A stretch of DNA of 52,733 nt from Prasinococcaceae sp. CCMP 1430. Its lineage: Eukaryota; Prasinodermophyta; Palmophyllophyceae; Prasinococcales; Prasinococcaceae. The notes beneath the pieces are model-generated. The model made no database searches. It was given only the letters and a program-made list of their open reading frames with translations, and was not told where the DNA came from. The stretch is from positions 290,636-343,368 of the forward strand of contig RQSC01000005.1 in the NCBI GenBank assembly GCA_013416795.1, read 5' to 3'. The position numbers were made by a program, and so were the translations under genes. Every line of letters starts with the position of its first letter. Within the stretch, counting starts at the first letter, position 1. Below are positions 7,687-18,000 of this stretch, piece by piece.

Positions 7687-10685
7687 CTAGGGCGCCTCGT
7701 GCGCGCGCCTCGGCGGCGTCGCGCGGCCTTGGCCGTCGTCGCCGCTCTCGTCTTCGTCCAGCGCCGGCAGGTCGGCCGGATGGAAGTGGCGCGACTTCAT
7801 CAGGTGCTGCATGAGCTCGCCCGCGAGCGCCTTGCCGCCGGCGCCCGTGAGCGTGAGACTGCTGGTGTCGCTCGAGCGAGGCGACGGGCCGTCGTCAGCT
7901 GCGCTGTCGTCGTCGGTGCCGATGGCCTCGCTGGCGGTCACCTCTTGCGGGCGCCTCGGCGGCGTCGCATTGCCCTTCCCCTTTGGATCCTCGCCGTCGT
8001 CGCCGCTCTCGTGTTCATCGAGCGCCGGCAGGTTGGTCGGATGGAAGTGGCGCGACTTCATCAGGTGCTGCATGAGCTCGCCCGCGAGCGCCTTGCCGCC
8101 GGCGCCCGTGAGCGTGAGACTGCTGGTGTCGCTCGAGCGAGGCGATGTGGGACTCTGAAGGCCATCGCCGGCTGCGCCTTCGCCATCGGAGCCGACGGCC
8201 TCGCGAGCGGCCACCGCGAACCTCGTCCGCCCGGTCAAGCTGCTGTGCTCGCTTTGGGTGTGTTTGAGGGGCCGCCGCCTCCGCCGGCCCACGCCCGCCC
8301 CCGGCGGCACCAGCGCCGTGCCGAAAATCCTCATCTCCATCGCACGGCGCGCGGCCGCGCTGCCACTGAAGAGGGAATCGGTAGTCTGCTCGGCGTCGCG
8401 CCGACGCTTGGCACGCTGCTCGTCTCTGGCCTGCGTGAGCGCTTCGAAGAGCCGCTCGTCTCTGCTCGATGTCAGGTTGCCCTCGAGGTTCAACATCGAG
8501 TCCGTGCGTCTGAAGCGCGAGCGCATGCTCCTGCTCGAGGACGATATGCGCCTCACTGAGGCGGATCCGCGCGGAGACGCCAGAGGAGAGTCGTTCGACC
8601 AGTGCTTCCCCTCGTCTTCGCTCGAATGGTGCGCGGCCACTGCAGCGGCTGTGGCGGCCGCCGCTGCAACCGCGCGCTTGGCGCTCTCAGGCAGGTCGCG
8701 CTGGTTGGGAAACGCCTCTGCGAAGAGCTCCTCCGCCTGGCGATACGCCTCGTCGTCGTCGTGCGTGCAGTCGTCCTCATCCAGGGCAGGCCGCCAGCGC
8801 GTGACGCGGACCTCGCCGCGGTCTTGGTCAATGCCGACCGCTTCGGCCTCGCCAGCCTCAGCACCCGCGGCGGGGTTGGGCTTGCCCTCGCCAGGCGCGG
8901 CCACTCCACAGATCTCGCGGAGCATGGCGTCCAGCCGCGCAACCCTGTCCTCGATGGCGGTCACATACGACGCGCCAGGCTCGTCCTCTCCAAGGGGCGC
9001 CATCAGCGAACGGTCCCGCAGCGCGAGCTCCACGAGGCTGGTGTTGCCCGAGCGGTGAATGCGGAAGTCCAACAGGTCCACGCCCGAGTCCTCCTTGTGC
9101 AGGCCGGACGTGATGTTGTCGGTGAGCCCCCACGAGCCGCGGCACTGCACCGAGCAGCTGTAGTACACGCGATGCAGCGTGCGGCCGTTGAGGGTTCCCT
9201 CAATGCCAGCGCCGCCACCTTCGATGACCGGCCCGCAGCACAGGTACTTCCGGCGCGCACCTCCCGGCTCCGAGTCGCACGCTGCCTTGGTCAGGAAGGG
9301 CGAGTAGATGGCCGACAGCAACACTGCAAGCACCACCGCACCGTAAGTGTCCGAGTCAAGCGTGCCCGCCTCCCGCGAGGCCGTCGCCACGATGAAGGCG
9401 AATTCACCCCACGCGCTCATGGCGAAACCAATGATCTTCGCCGCGCGCAGCTCGAAGGGCTGAGCAAAGGCACCGGTGGCGACCTTGCCGAACGCCACCA
9501 GCAAAAACACTGCGGTGCGCCCCAGCACGCGCCCGTTCCACAGGTCACGGATGGGGACCTCGAAGCCGATGGTGCACGCAAAGAAGATCCTCACGAGCCA
9601 CCCGAGAATGTGCTGCACCCGACTCTTCCAGACGTGCTCCACACTGGCCAGCGTGCAAAAGCATAGTCCGCCGAGGAATGCGCCCAGCAGGTGGCTGCTG
9701 CGGCCGTAGTAGCACGCCGCCATGATGCCATACCCTGCGGCCAACACCATCAGGAGCAGGGACCCCTCCACAGCAGTGGCAGGGATGCGCGGGACGACCA
9801 CGTTCGCTAGGAAACCCGGCACTATCCTGATCGCGGCGAAGCCAACGCCGAGAATGAAGGCTGCAGAGGCGACCACCGGCACGATGAAGTTGATGGCGGT
9901 GGGCTCCTCGAGCGCCTCCAGCTCCGACAGCAGGACCAGCGCGATGACATCGTCAATCACCGCTGCGGCGATGATCAGCTGGCCCGTAGGAGTAGACAAC
10001 ACCTGCGCGTCCTGCAGTACCTTGAGTGATATTCCCATCGACGTGGGCGCCAGGCTCGCACCCACCGCCAGCGCTGTCTTTGTGGCCATGCCAAAGAAAA
10101 TTTTGGACAGGCCGAAGCCCAGCACAAGAGGCCCTGCGGCACGCGCGCCGTGCGGTTGCATCCGGTGCCCGAGCGCGCACGCGCGCGCGGGCGGTGGCAC
10201 GTGCGATGGTGTCAGCCGCGTGGCGGACGTGGAATTCGTGGCATTCGGCCGCGTTTTCTTTGGGGGGTTCGTACGAGCGCGCCCTCGCGCGCGCTCGGGC
10301 ACGGCGGCGCTCACGCACCTAGCGAGCCTGCTACCGCGACCATTACCCCTCGCTTCCCCACCAGCGCGAGCTGGGCGAGGTCCACCTCAAGCCCCGCCTC
10401 GAGCACCATCAATATGAGGCCCAGCTCACCGATGAGCATGAGCGCGACAGGCTGCGGCGCGAGCTCAAGGCCGTGCGGCCCTACGAGGATGCCCGCAAGA
10501 ATCTCACCCACGAGCGCGGGCAGGCCTACGCGCGCGGCCATCATCCCACAGAGCACCACGGCAAAGACTGTCGCGCCGAGCGCGAGCACGTCCTCAAACG
10601 TGAAGCCGTGGCCGCCGGAGTGGCCGTCCCCGTGGTCTGCGGCATCAGCAGCAGCCGCGAGCAGCCCCCGCGCGAGCGACGCCAT
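7687..10685 (-). CDS. NapA-like cation/proton antiporter (CPA2) with long cytosolic tail, two exons
   Basis: Exchanges monovalent cations for protons across a membrane. Exons are 10685-10319 and 10133-7687, joined across a 185-nt GT-AG intron (SLG-PLVLGFG at the junction), giving 937 residues. The N-terminal 500 residues are a multi-helix transporter domain with GLPALVGEILAGILVGPHGL, the unwound-helix region SLAPTSMGISL, and an AAVIDDVIAL segment. Its Asp pair resembles that of electrogenic Na+/H+ exchangers of the NapA type. The last 400 or more residues are acidic, Ser-rich and probably cytosolic and regulatory; they contain a near-perfect tandem duplication (separate entry). The frame is open upstream to further ATGs at 10868 and 10817, which would add a basic leader. 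I prefer 10685 because it gives the usual short N-terminus. Ion specificity and target membrane are not shown. Confidence 0.85.
7741..8145 (-). repeat. 261-bp tandem duplication in the antiporter tail
   Basis: The stretch 7781-7884 recurs at 8042-8145 with an offset of 261 bases (87 codons) and essentially no substitutions. The flanks (7741-7780 and 8002-8041) are similar but diverged. It encodes two copies of a segment containing GAGGKALAGELMQHLMKSR followed by HFHP and an acidic tract. Near-identity at synonymous sites indicates a recent, in-frame duplication. Confidence 0.9.
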
Positions 10686-11403
10686 TGCCGCAGGAAGGAC
10701 AGCTCGCGGGTCAGCGCGCGCGACGCGCGCGCGCGCGCCCCTCGCGTGCGCCCTCGCAGTGGCGCCGCACGCGCTGACACGACGGTGTGCAGCGCGCTCC
10801 TCACTCCCTCTGGGCATGAGCTCGTGCTGGCCGCGCTGCCGCGCTCGCCTCGCCGTGAAGGCCCGCATTTTCGCGGATTACAATTTTTCCGTGATATTCT
10901 CAAAGCACATCAACTATTGCAGTTCGGTCTACAAAATTAGAGCGGTACCGTTCGCCGTTCCCCCCGCGCGCCGGCCCAGCCGCCGCGGGTGCACGCGGGG
11001 CTCGGCCGCGGCGCGGCCAGCCGGCGCGCACTTTTCATTCGGGGCTGCCAGCCAGTAGTCTACCGACGCCACACACCCCACGGCAACGCCACCCTACGCG
11101 TCTCCCAGCGTACCAGGGACAGTCTCACGCCCGAGGCGCCCCCCCCACTTTGGCGCCTTCGTCCCCGTCCCCGTGCGAGCGCTCCGTCGCACGTCCCCCT
11201 GGCTGCGCGAGCTGCGCCAGGAAGAAGCCCCGCCGCGTGCTATCGAGGGTTGGCGAACGGGCGCGCTGCGAACGGTTGCCGGGGCGCACGCACGCGCCGG
11301 CACCCGCTCCCCCGCGCCGCGCCGAGCGCATGCCAGTTCGCGCGCCGCTGCCGCTTGCCACTTGCCGCTGCCGCGGCCGCCGCCGCGGCCGCGGCCGCGC
11401 GCG
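10686..11403. other. Divergent promoter region of the antiporter and the oxygenase
   Basis: About 720 bases between two divergent starts. It includes the possible N-terminal extension of the antiporter (10686-10868), an AT-richer patch at 10870-10945, and GC-rich sequence leading to the oxygenase ATG. No independent gene is visible. Confidence 0.6.
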
Positions 11404-12715
11404 ATGCTCGCGCTCGACGACATCAATGCTGACAGCGGCGGCGAGAGCGATGAGATCACGGGGGAAAGGTCGGTTGTGAAGCCGGCGGAGGAGGCGCCGC
11501 TCGGGGAGCTCTCGGACGAGCACGAGCGAGCGCAGCTGTGCGCGCGCTTGCGTGCCGGCGGGTACGCAGTGCTGCGCCGACCTGCTGCTGCAGGTGAGGA
11601 GCGTGCGCGCGCATGCGCTCGCGCGGGCCGTCGCCCGTTCACTGACAGCCGAGGGCATTCGCCGACCTGAGCGGGCGCACACACTCGTGCACACGCCCGC
11701 AGCGTCTGCAGTGCGCGCGCGCGAGAGAGTGGGGAAAATGTTGCAGGCGGCGCCACGCGAGTTGCTGGCACGCTTTCACGGAGCAGGCCCAGGGCCCGGG
11801 CAAAAACACGGCTACATGGATTTCTCCGAGGAGGGCTTCGAGGTCTTCGAGGGTGCGTGGACGTGCGCGCACCCGCGCGCCTCCGCCACGCCTGCCGAAT
11901 ACAGATTGTCTGAACGCCCGTCGCTATCACTGACGCGCCTGCTCGAATCCGCGCATTGAGCCCTCTCTCGCGCACATTTCCTGCCGCGCGCTCCCGTACG
12001 TTCAGTGCGCGACCACTTTGATGGCCGTTTCCAGTGGCCAAACGTTCCCGGTCTGCGCGACGCGGTCGAGGGCGCGCGCGCGGCGCTGCGTGCCGTCGCT
12101 CTCGAGACGCTCGTGGCGGTGCTTGTGAACGAGCGCGTCGACCCGTCAGACGCGGTGCTCGCGCGGCTGCTCGACAGGCCAGTCCCGCCCACATCGACAG
12201 GGAAGGCGACTCCGAGTGAGCTGGCTGAATGCAGCTCGTCAGGAATGCGCATGCTGCGCTACGACGGCAACAGTGGTGCCGGTCCCCGCAATGGCTCACC
12301 ACACACCGACAACACGTTGATCACAGCCGCGCCGCGCGCGGACGTGCCCGCACTGCAGCTCGCCAAGAGGGCTGAGGGGGGTCGCGAGAGCGTGTGGGAA
12401 GCTGTAGAAGCGCAGATGGGTCCCGACGATGTGCTGGTGTTCGCAGGTGACGCGCTCTGCGCGCTTACGCGCGGACGCTACGCCGCTGGCCTGCACCGTG
12501 TGCCGCCCGGCGAATACGCCGGCAAGTGGCGAATGTCGACGCCGTACTTTTTGAGGGCGCGGCCAGGGGCCGAGCTGGGCATGCTCACGCAGGACGAATT
12601 GGAACGAAACGTGCGCAATTGCCGGCGCTCACGGCCATGGATGCGCAGCCGCGCGGACGCGGAGTGGTACGCGCAAAGGATCGAACTCCTGCGAAGCACC
12701 GAGTCCCAGCACTGA
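11404..12715 (+). CDS. 2-oxoglutarate/Fe(II)-dependent oxygenase, IPNS-like, three exons
   Basis: Exons 11404-11593, 11703-11852 and 12006-12715 join in compatible phases through GT-AG introns of 109 and 153 nt, giving 349 residues. The double-stranded beta-helix signature is complete: iron ligands H-x-D in SPHTDNTLIT, the distal His in GLHRVPPG, and the 2-oxoglutarate-binding R-x-S in KWRMSTPYF. The N-terminal half is typical of the DIOX_N/IPNS-like family of soluble dioxygenases (flavonoid, gibberellin and alkaloid oxidases among others). The substrate cannot be told from sequence. The ATG at 11404 is the first one before the conserved part, although the frame is open further upstream. It converges on RCC1 across about 115 bases. 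Confidence 0.83.
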
Positions 12716-12830
12716 CCCACACAAACACACACCGAGCAAGGCCATCAGGAGTAATAGGCAGTCGACGGGTAGGACAGGTTGTCGTATCTGCGTCGTGTGC
12801 GCTTACGTGTGCCCACGCGCCGCGGCTGCA

Positions 12831-14429
12831 TCAAGCGCGCGCGCGCTTTCGCGCGGCGCCGTCAGCGGCAGCGGCGCCGTCGACAGCAACGAGCGCAGAG
12901 TGCTGCCCGCCGAAGCTCACGCAGGTGACGCGCTTGCCCGCCATCCGCTTGCCACCCTTGACTTGGTACGGCGTGATCTCGTCATCATCGGCGTTAGGCG
13001 CGCTCTTCGGCTTGCCAAGCTGCATGCTCGTGTTTGAGCCCCAGGTCCAGCAGCGACCGTCCCTCGAGATCGCGGCACTCGTGGACAGGCCGCACGCGAC
13101 AGCCACGACCCCGTCGATACCCGGCACCACGCCAGGCGCCCACACGGGGTCGTCCGACTCGGGGTCCACGTCAGTGCGCCCCAGCCTGCCGTACGTCGGC
13201 CTGCCCATGGCGAGCACCTGGCCCTGGCTTGTAACCGCCAGCGTGTGGTGCTCGCCACCGTGCAGCGTGCACACCCCTTTGCCGCTCAGCGCGTCCACCC
13301 GCACGGGCTCGTACTTCTCGCGCCCCTCTTGCTGCACGCCCTTGCCGTCTCCGAGCTCGATCCCCAGCTGCGAGTAGTTGTTCAGCCCGAAAGCAAGCAC
13401 GTCCTCGCCACACACGACGAAAGAGCAGAACGCGCCTGCAGCGATCGCCGTCGGCCTCCTGCCACCGAGAGGCACCACCGTAGGGGTCAGCGTGACCGGG
13501 AGCAGGCCCTTCACTTGGTCCTTGTCCTGCGTGTCCGAGTCCGCCTGGCTCACGCGGCCGAGGCGGCCTTTCTCCGGGCAGCCCCACGACAGCACCTCGC
13601 CGCCCGCGGTCAATGCGAGCACGTGATCGGCGCCGCTGGCGACGTCGACCACCCGGTCCGTGGCGGGGCTGGCCTTAGGGCCCGCAGTCACGATGGGGGC
13701 CTTCGCCACCTTGGTACCTGGAACGAAGCCCATCGGCCCGGACGAGTTGCGATACGTGCCCCAGCCATACACGCAGCCGTCGGCGCAAAGCGCGATCGAG
13801 TGAGAGTCGCCCGCAGTGACCTTGAGCACAGTGCTGCCGGAGGCGATCGGCACCTCCCCCGGGGTCTCCTCCGAGCCCTCGACGTCCTTGTTGGCCACGC
13901 GGCCCAGCGCGCCCTCATCGTTGATGCCCCAAGAGTACACCACACCAGCAGAGGTTAGCGCCAGCGTGTGCATGCCACCGCACACCATCTGCGTGACACC
14001 GACCTCGGCGAGGGCGCCGACAGTGCGCGGCAGGTACGACTCATCGACGTCATCACCAAGGCCAAGGATGCCAAAATCACCGGTGCCGAAGGTCATCGCC
14101 TGACCCTCCGCGCCGATCTTTGCTCCCGCGCCCTCGTCCGCAGCACCTGCTACGCCGTCCACCGGCGCCTTCGCCTCGAGGGCGACGTCGGCGTACTCGG
14201 CACGCAGCTCGCGCATGTAGCGCATGTAGTCGCGGCATCCCGCCTCCCACGAATCGTGCGCTGTGTCGGCCCCACGCTGCTGCGCGCTCACCCATGCGAA
14301 GAATTGCGCATTGAGCGATCCCACCGCGCGCTTGAGCGCCGCTGCGCGCCGCGCTTCCCTGTCATCGCCGGCGGCCGCGCCGGCCGCCGCCGCCGCCGCC
14401 TTGCGTTTCGCGCCGCGAGTGCCAAACAT
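12831..14429 (-). CDS. RCC1: RCC1, guanine nucleotide exchange factor for Ran
   Basis: Chromatin-bound exchange factor that generates Ran-GTP in the nucleus and so gives direction to nuclear transport. Single exon of 532 residues from ATG 14429. Seven-bladed RCC1 repeats run through residues 110-515, with typical blade motifs such as GGMHTLALTSAGVVYSWG, AGDSHSIALCADGCVYGWG and GADHVLALTAGGEVLSWG. The GDSHSIAL blade followed by TYRNSSGPMGF matches the catalytic face of genuine RCC1 rather than the many RCC1-like proteins. The N-terminus has a basic nuclear-localisation-like cluster (RGAKRKA) and the C-terminus ends in ARKRARA. The gene is divergent from Nup188, with 635 bases between the two ATGs. 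Confidence 0.9.
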   Translation of the reverse strand: MFGTRGAKRKAAAAAAGAAAGDDREARRAAALKRAVGSLNAQFFAWVSAQQRGADTAHDSWEAGCRDYMRYMRELRAEYADVALEAKAPVDGVAGAADEGAGAKIGAEGQAMTFGTGDFGILGLGDDVDESYLPRTVGALAEVGVTQMVCGGMHTLALTSAGVVYSWGINDEGALGRVANKDVEGSEETPGEVPIASGSTVLKVTAGDSHSIALCADGCVYGWGTYRNSSGPMGFVPGTKVAKAPIVTAGPKASPATDRVVDVASGADHVLALTAGGEVLSWGCPEKGRLGRVSQADSDTQDKDQVKGLLPVTLTPTVVPLGGRRPTAIAAGAFCSFVVCGEDVLAFGLNNYSQLGIELGDGKGVQQEGREKYEPVRVDALSGKGVCTLHGGEHHTLAVTSQGQVLAMGRPTYGRLGRTDVDPESDDPVWAPGVVPGIDGVVAVACGLSTSAAISRDGRCWTWGSNTSMQLGKPKSAPNADDDEITPYQVKGGKRMAGKRVTCVSFGGQHSALVAVDGAAAADGAARKRARA

Positions 14430-15064
14430 CGCGGCGCCCGCCCGCCCTCGTGCGCGCGCGCGCGCGCGCACACCCTCGCCCGGGGAGGACGCCTGGGGGA
14501 GGAGCGATAGAAGGCGCGGGGGGACGATCGCACGGCCGAACAATCCGCCGCGCGTCGGGCGCCAGCGGGCGCTCCCGGCCCCTGGCCTGCCCGGCGGCCG
14601 CCGCGGGCTCGCCCAGGCACGCGCGCGCGCGCGGCGAGGGAGATTTCGGACTCTTTTTCCCCTCCTTTTTTTTTTGTGTCCCAACCGCAGCGCAACGTCT
14701 CTTGATGATGGCATCCACCGGGACCGGGGCGAAAACAAAATCAAATCAAAATCAAAATCTGTACGCACAATACCATCATGATGGTAATTAACCCTAATCC
14801 TAGTACCTAACCCCAACCCTGATATGGACCCTATCGCTTTCAAACGCATGGGATTCCGGGGGCAATTTTTGGCGGGCGCGCGGGCGGCCGCCGCGCCACA
14901 CCGCGGGCCGCGGGGGGGCGTGCGCGCTCGCGCGCGCGCAAGCGCAGCGCGCCTCGCGAGCCGCCGCGCGGGGCACCGGCGCGAGGCCTTGGTCCCTCCC
15001 CCATCCTCCTCCCTCGCTCGCTCTCTCGTGCTTGTGCCCGCGCGTGCGCGCGTGAGGGTAGGCC
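14430..15064. promoter_or_regulatory. Bidirectional spacer between RCC1 and Nup188
   Basis: 635 bases between divergent ATGs. An AT-rich island at 14700-14830 contains the perfect 16-bp palindrome TACCATCATGATGGTA (14771-14786), followed directly by TTAACCCTAA (telobox-like) and further CCTAACCCC and AACCCTG copies. The rest is GC-rich leader. Position and palindromy suggest shared control; this is inference. Confidence 0.5.
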
Positions 15065-18000
15065 ATGGCGGGCGTTTTCGGCTTCGGCGCCACACCGACG
15101 GGAAAGGAGACGCCGGCGCCGCTGTTTGGCGGAGCGGCGACACCGCCTGCTGGAGGTGCAGGCGCAGCACCGCTGTTCGGTGCGGCAACGGCAACCCCTG
15201 CAGCGGCGACGACGACGACGCCCAGCGGCGCTGGCGGGGCAGGCGCAGCGCCGCTGTTCGGTGCGGCTTCGGCGGCCCAAGCTGGTCCTGCGGCTGCGCA
15301 AGCTTCAAAGGCTCCTGCCACTGTGCAAGCTGCGTCGATCAGCTTTGGTGGTGCTCAGGCAACAGGCACTGGCCCTAGCAAAGAGCCGGCCGCCGCTACC
15401 CCCGCTGCGGCTGCTGCGGCCAACAACACCGCCGCTTCCACCCAGCCGCTGGCCGCGGCCGCTGCAAACACTGCCGCCGCGGCGCCCGCGGCTGGGACAA
15501 ACGCACTCGCCGTTCCTGCTGGGTCTGTGGGGCAGTCGGGCGCGCTGTATGATGCAACTAGTCTCTGGTGGGATCCGTTCCACCGGCTCGCAGTTGCGCT
15601 CGAGGAGGCCGTGCGGGGGCTTCGCGATGAGGTGTCTCTGCGCGCTGAGCTCGATCGCTTCGCTCGATTCCTCGCCGATCCGGCCTCTGCGTTCAAGCCG
15701 CCCTCCTCGGAGGCGCGCGCTGCGATCGCAACGACGGGCAAGTTTGGCATCAACGGCAAGGCGAAGGCGGTGGCACCAGGGCTCCGCGACGCAGCGCTGG
15801 CTGTTTCGGAGCATCTCGAGCTCAATGAGGTGCAGGCGTACGTACTGGTCGTGAGATGCTACCGCAATGGGGCCGATGGCCTCCCGAAGAGCGATCCAAG
15901 CATGCCAGAGGAATGCGCTCGTGTACCAACCCGTTGCGAGAGTTACTACTACACCGAGCGCAGGGATCTGCTCTTCGCGATATTCAACGTGTTGCAGCTG
16001 GCAAAGATGCGGACTGACATGACTGAGGCTGCGGCTGACGTTGCGGAGGACGAGGGGCGTGACGGTGACGCCCACCACAGCGCCGCGGCTGAAAATCTGG
16101 CGGCCTGCGAGGCATGCGCAGACGCCGTCGCGAAGGCGCGCTCTGCGGGCCTCGAGGCGAACTTGGCGTCCGCGCTGAAGGCGGCGCTGGGCGGACCCCC
16201 GGCGGCGCGCGCAATGGCGGCCATGGCGGGGAGTCTCCTCTCGCGTGGTGTTACGGCTGGCGTGAACGCAGCTGCTGACTGGGCTCGTGCTGCACTGCGC
16301 GAGCAGTGCCAGTTGCTTGAGATTGTGTATGCCGTTGGGCTCACGGGCCAGGACAATCTGCAGGAGATGCTCGACACGCTCGGCGCCCACGTTTTTGGAG
16401 TAGATACAAACATCGAGAGCCGTACGAGCCAAACTGCCGCTGCGGCCGCGCTCGCAGCCGCTGAAGGCGAGGCGCGCGCGTACACCGAACGCCGTGAAGC
16501 GCTGGCTGCGTGCCTGTCGTTGCAGCTTATGGGCTTTGACTCTCTCATATCTCGCATCGGCGACGAGCAGACGGGGACCTGGGAGCGAAATGTGCTTGCA
16601 GGCGCTGGTGCTGCCAACACCTGCCGTGCTGTCACCGAGGTTGTAGACATGATCGCCGAGGCAGTCTGCGACGCGGCCGTCCGCACTGGGGCGCACGCCC
16701 CCCCCCAAGCACGCGCAGTGGTCTGTTTGGGATGGGCGTGTGTGCTGCACCTGATCGAGCAGCTACCGGAGCCATTGGCGGGCCCGTTGCCAAGTCTTGA
16801 GAAGTGCGTAGAGGCTGCAACACGAGGCAGAGCGCTCGAGTGGGTGACGTCGGCATTCTCGGCTGGTGGCGCCCTGAGCACCGGCGCTGCTGGTGTTGGG
16901 GCGGGAGCGCACGAGCATTGCATGTCCGAGGATGCCCGCTGGATGATGCGCAGCGTGCTGTCGGCACACTTGGCGTCGTTTGTGATTCCAGCACCGATCG
17001 GCGCGTTGCTCCAGCCTTGGTCTGAAATCTCGCGGACTACTGCTGCGCTGGCTGCTGTGTTGGACGGCGCTGTCGAGATTTCAGAGGACATCATGGTGGA
17101 CAATAACTCTGCACCCATCAATCAACCCATCAACGCCCTGCTGCAGCAAGCACTCCGACCCTTCCCAGAAGACCCGCGGCCGATCTGCACCCTCCTTCGC
17201 TCGATGTGTGCTTCGGAGCGCTGTGCGATGGACGTCGTCTTGTATCTCGATCGCGCGCCGACACTGGCTTTGCGACATCATGTGTCCGACGGCACCATCA
17301 CCGTATCGGCCGCAGGCGGAACCGCCACTTTACTTGAGACGGTTGATGCACAGCTGGCGCCGGGAATGGTCATGCGCTTGGAGGCTCAATCGCAAGGTAC
17401 CCTTCTGGGCGTCCCAGACTCAAACTCAGGTGGCAGCGCGATCGTCGCATGGAACTACCCCCAGCGGGGCATTGCTGTGCTTCTTGCCCGCCTGGCTGGT
17501 GTGATCGCTGCCATCGTCGAGGCCCGCCGAGGTGGGCATACACCGGCGGGGGAGACCGTGGAAAGTGCCTTGGTGATGGTGGACCTGCTCGAGCGCGCCG
17601 CGGGCCACAATATGGTGGTTGCTGGCCAGCTTGTGGACTGTGCGAACGCTTGCAACGTGCCTTTCGCGGCCATGATTGCATCGCTGGTGGCAACAACTTG
17701 CGAAAGCCTGTCGACTCCCTTCCCGGGCTGCCTCGAGCTGCTCAGCGCAGCTCTCCGGCTAGCGAGTGCGCTGTCCGAGGTCGGCCCATCGAACGCGTTC
17801 GCTGCACTGACGGCCATGCCCGGCCTGATGACTCAGCAGACCGGGACGGCGCCCACCCCTCCGGTGGTGCTCATGTCCCTTGCTGCACTCGAGAGATCCA
17901 TGGGTGGGAAGTACCTCGGCACAATCGCATTTCTTGATGCCAGTACCAATGCTATGCTTAATGGTCACCGCGTCGCAACGGATGGGAGCGCGCATGGGGA

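Noticed and set aside
13245-14510. Plus-strand frames over RCC1
   Set aside because: Antisense shadows; RCC1 blade repeats are unambiguous on the minus strand.
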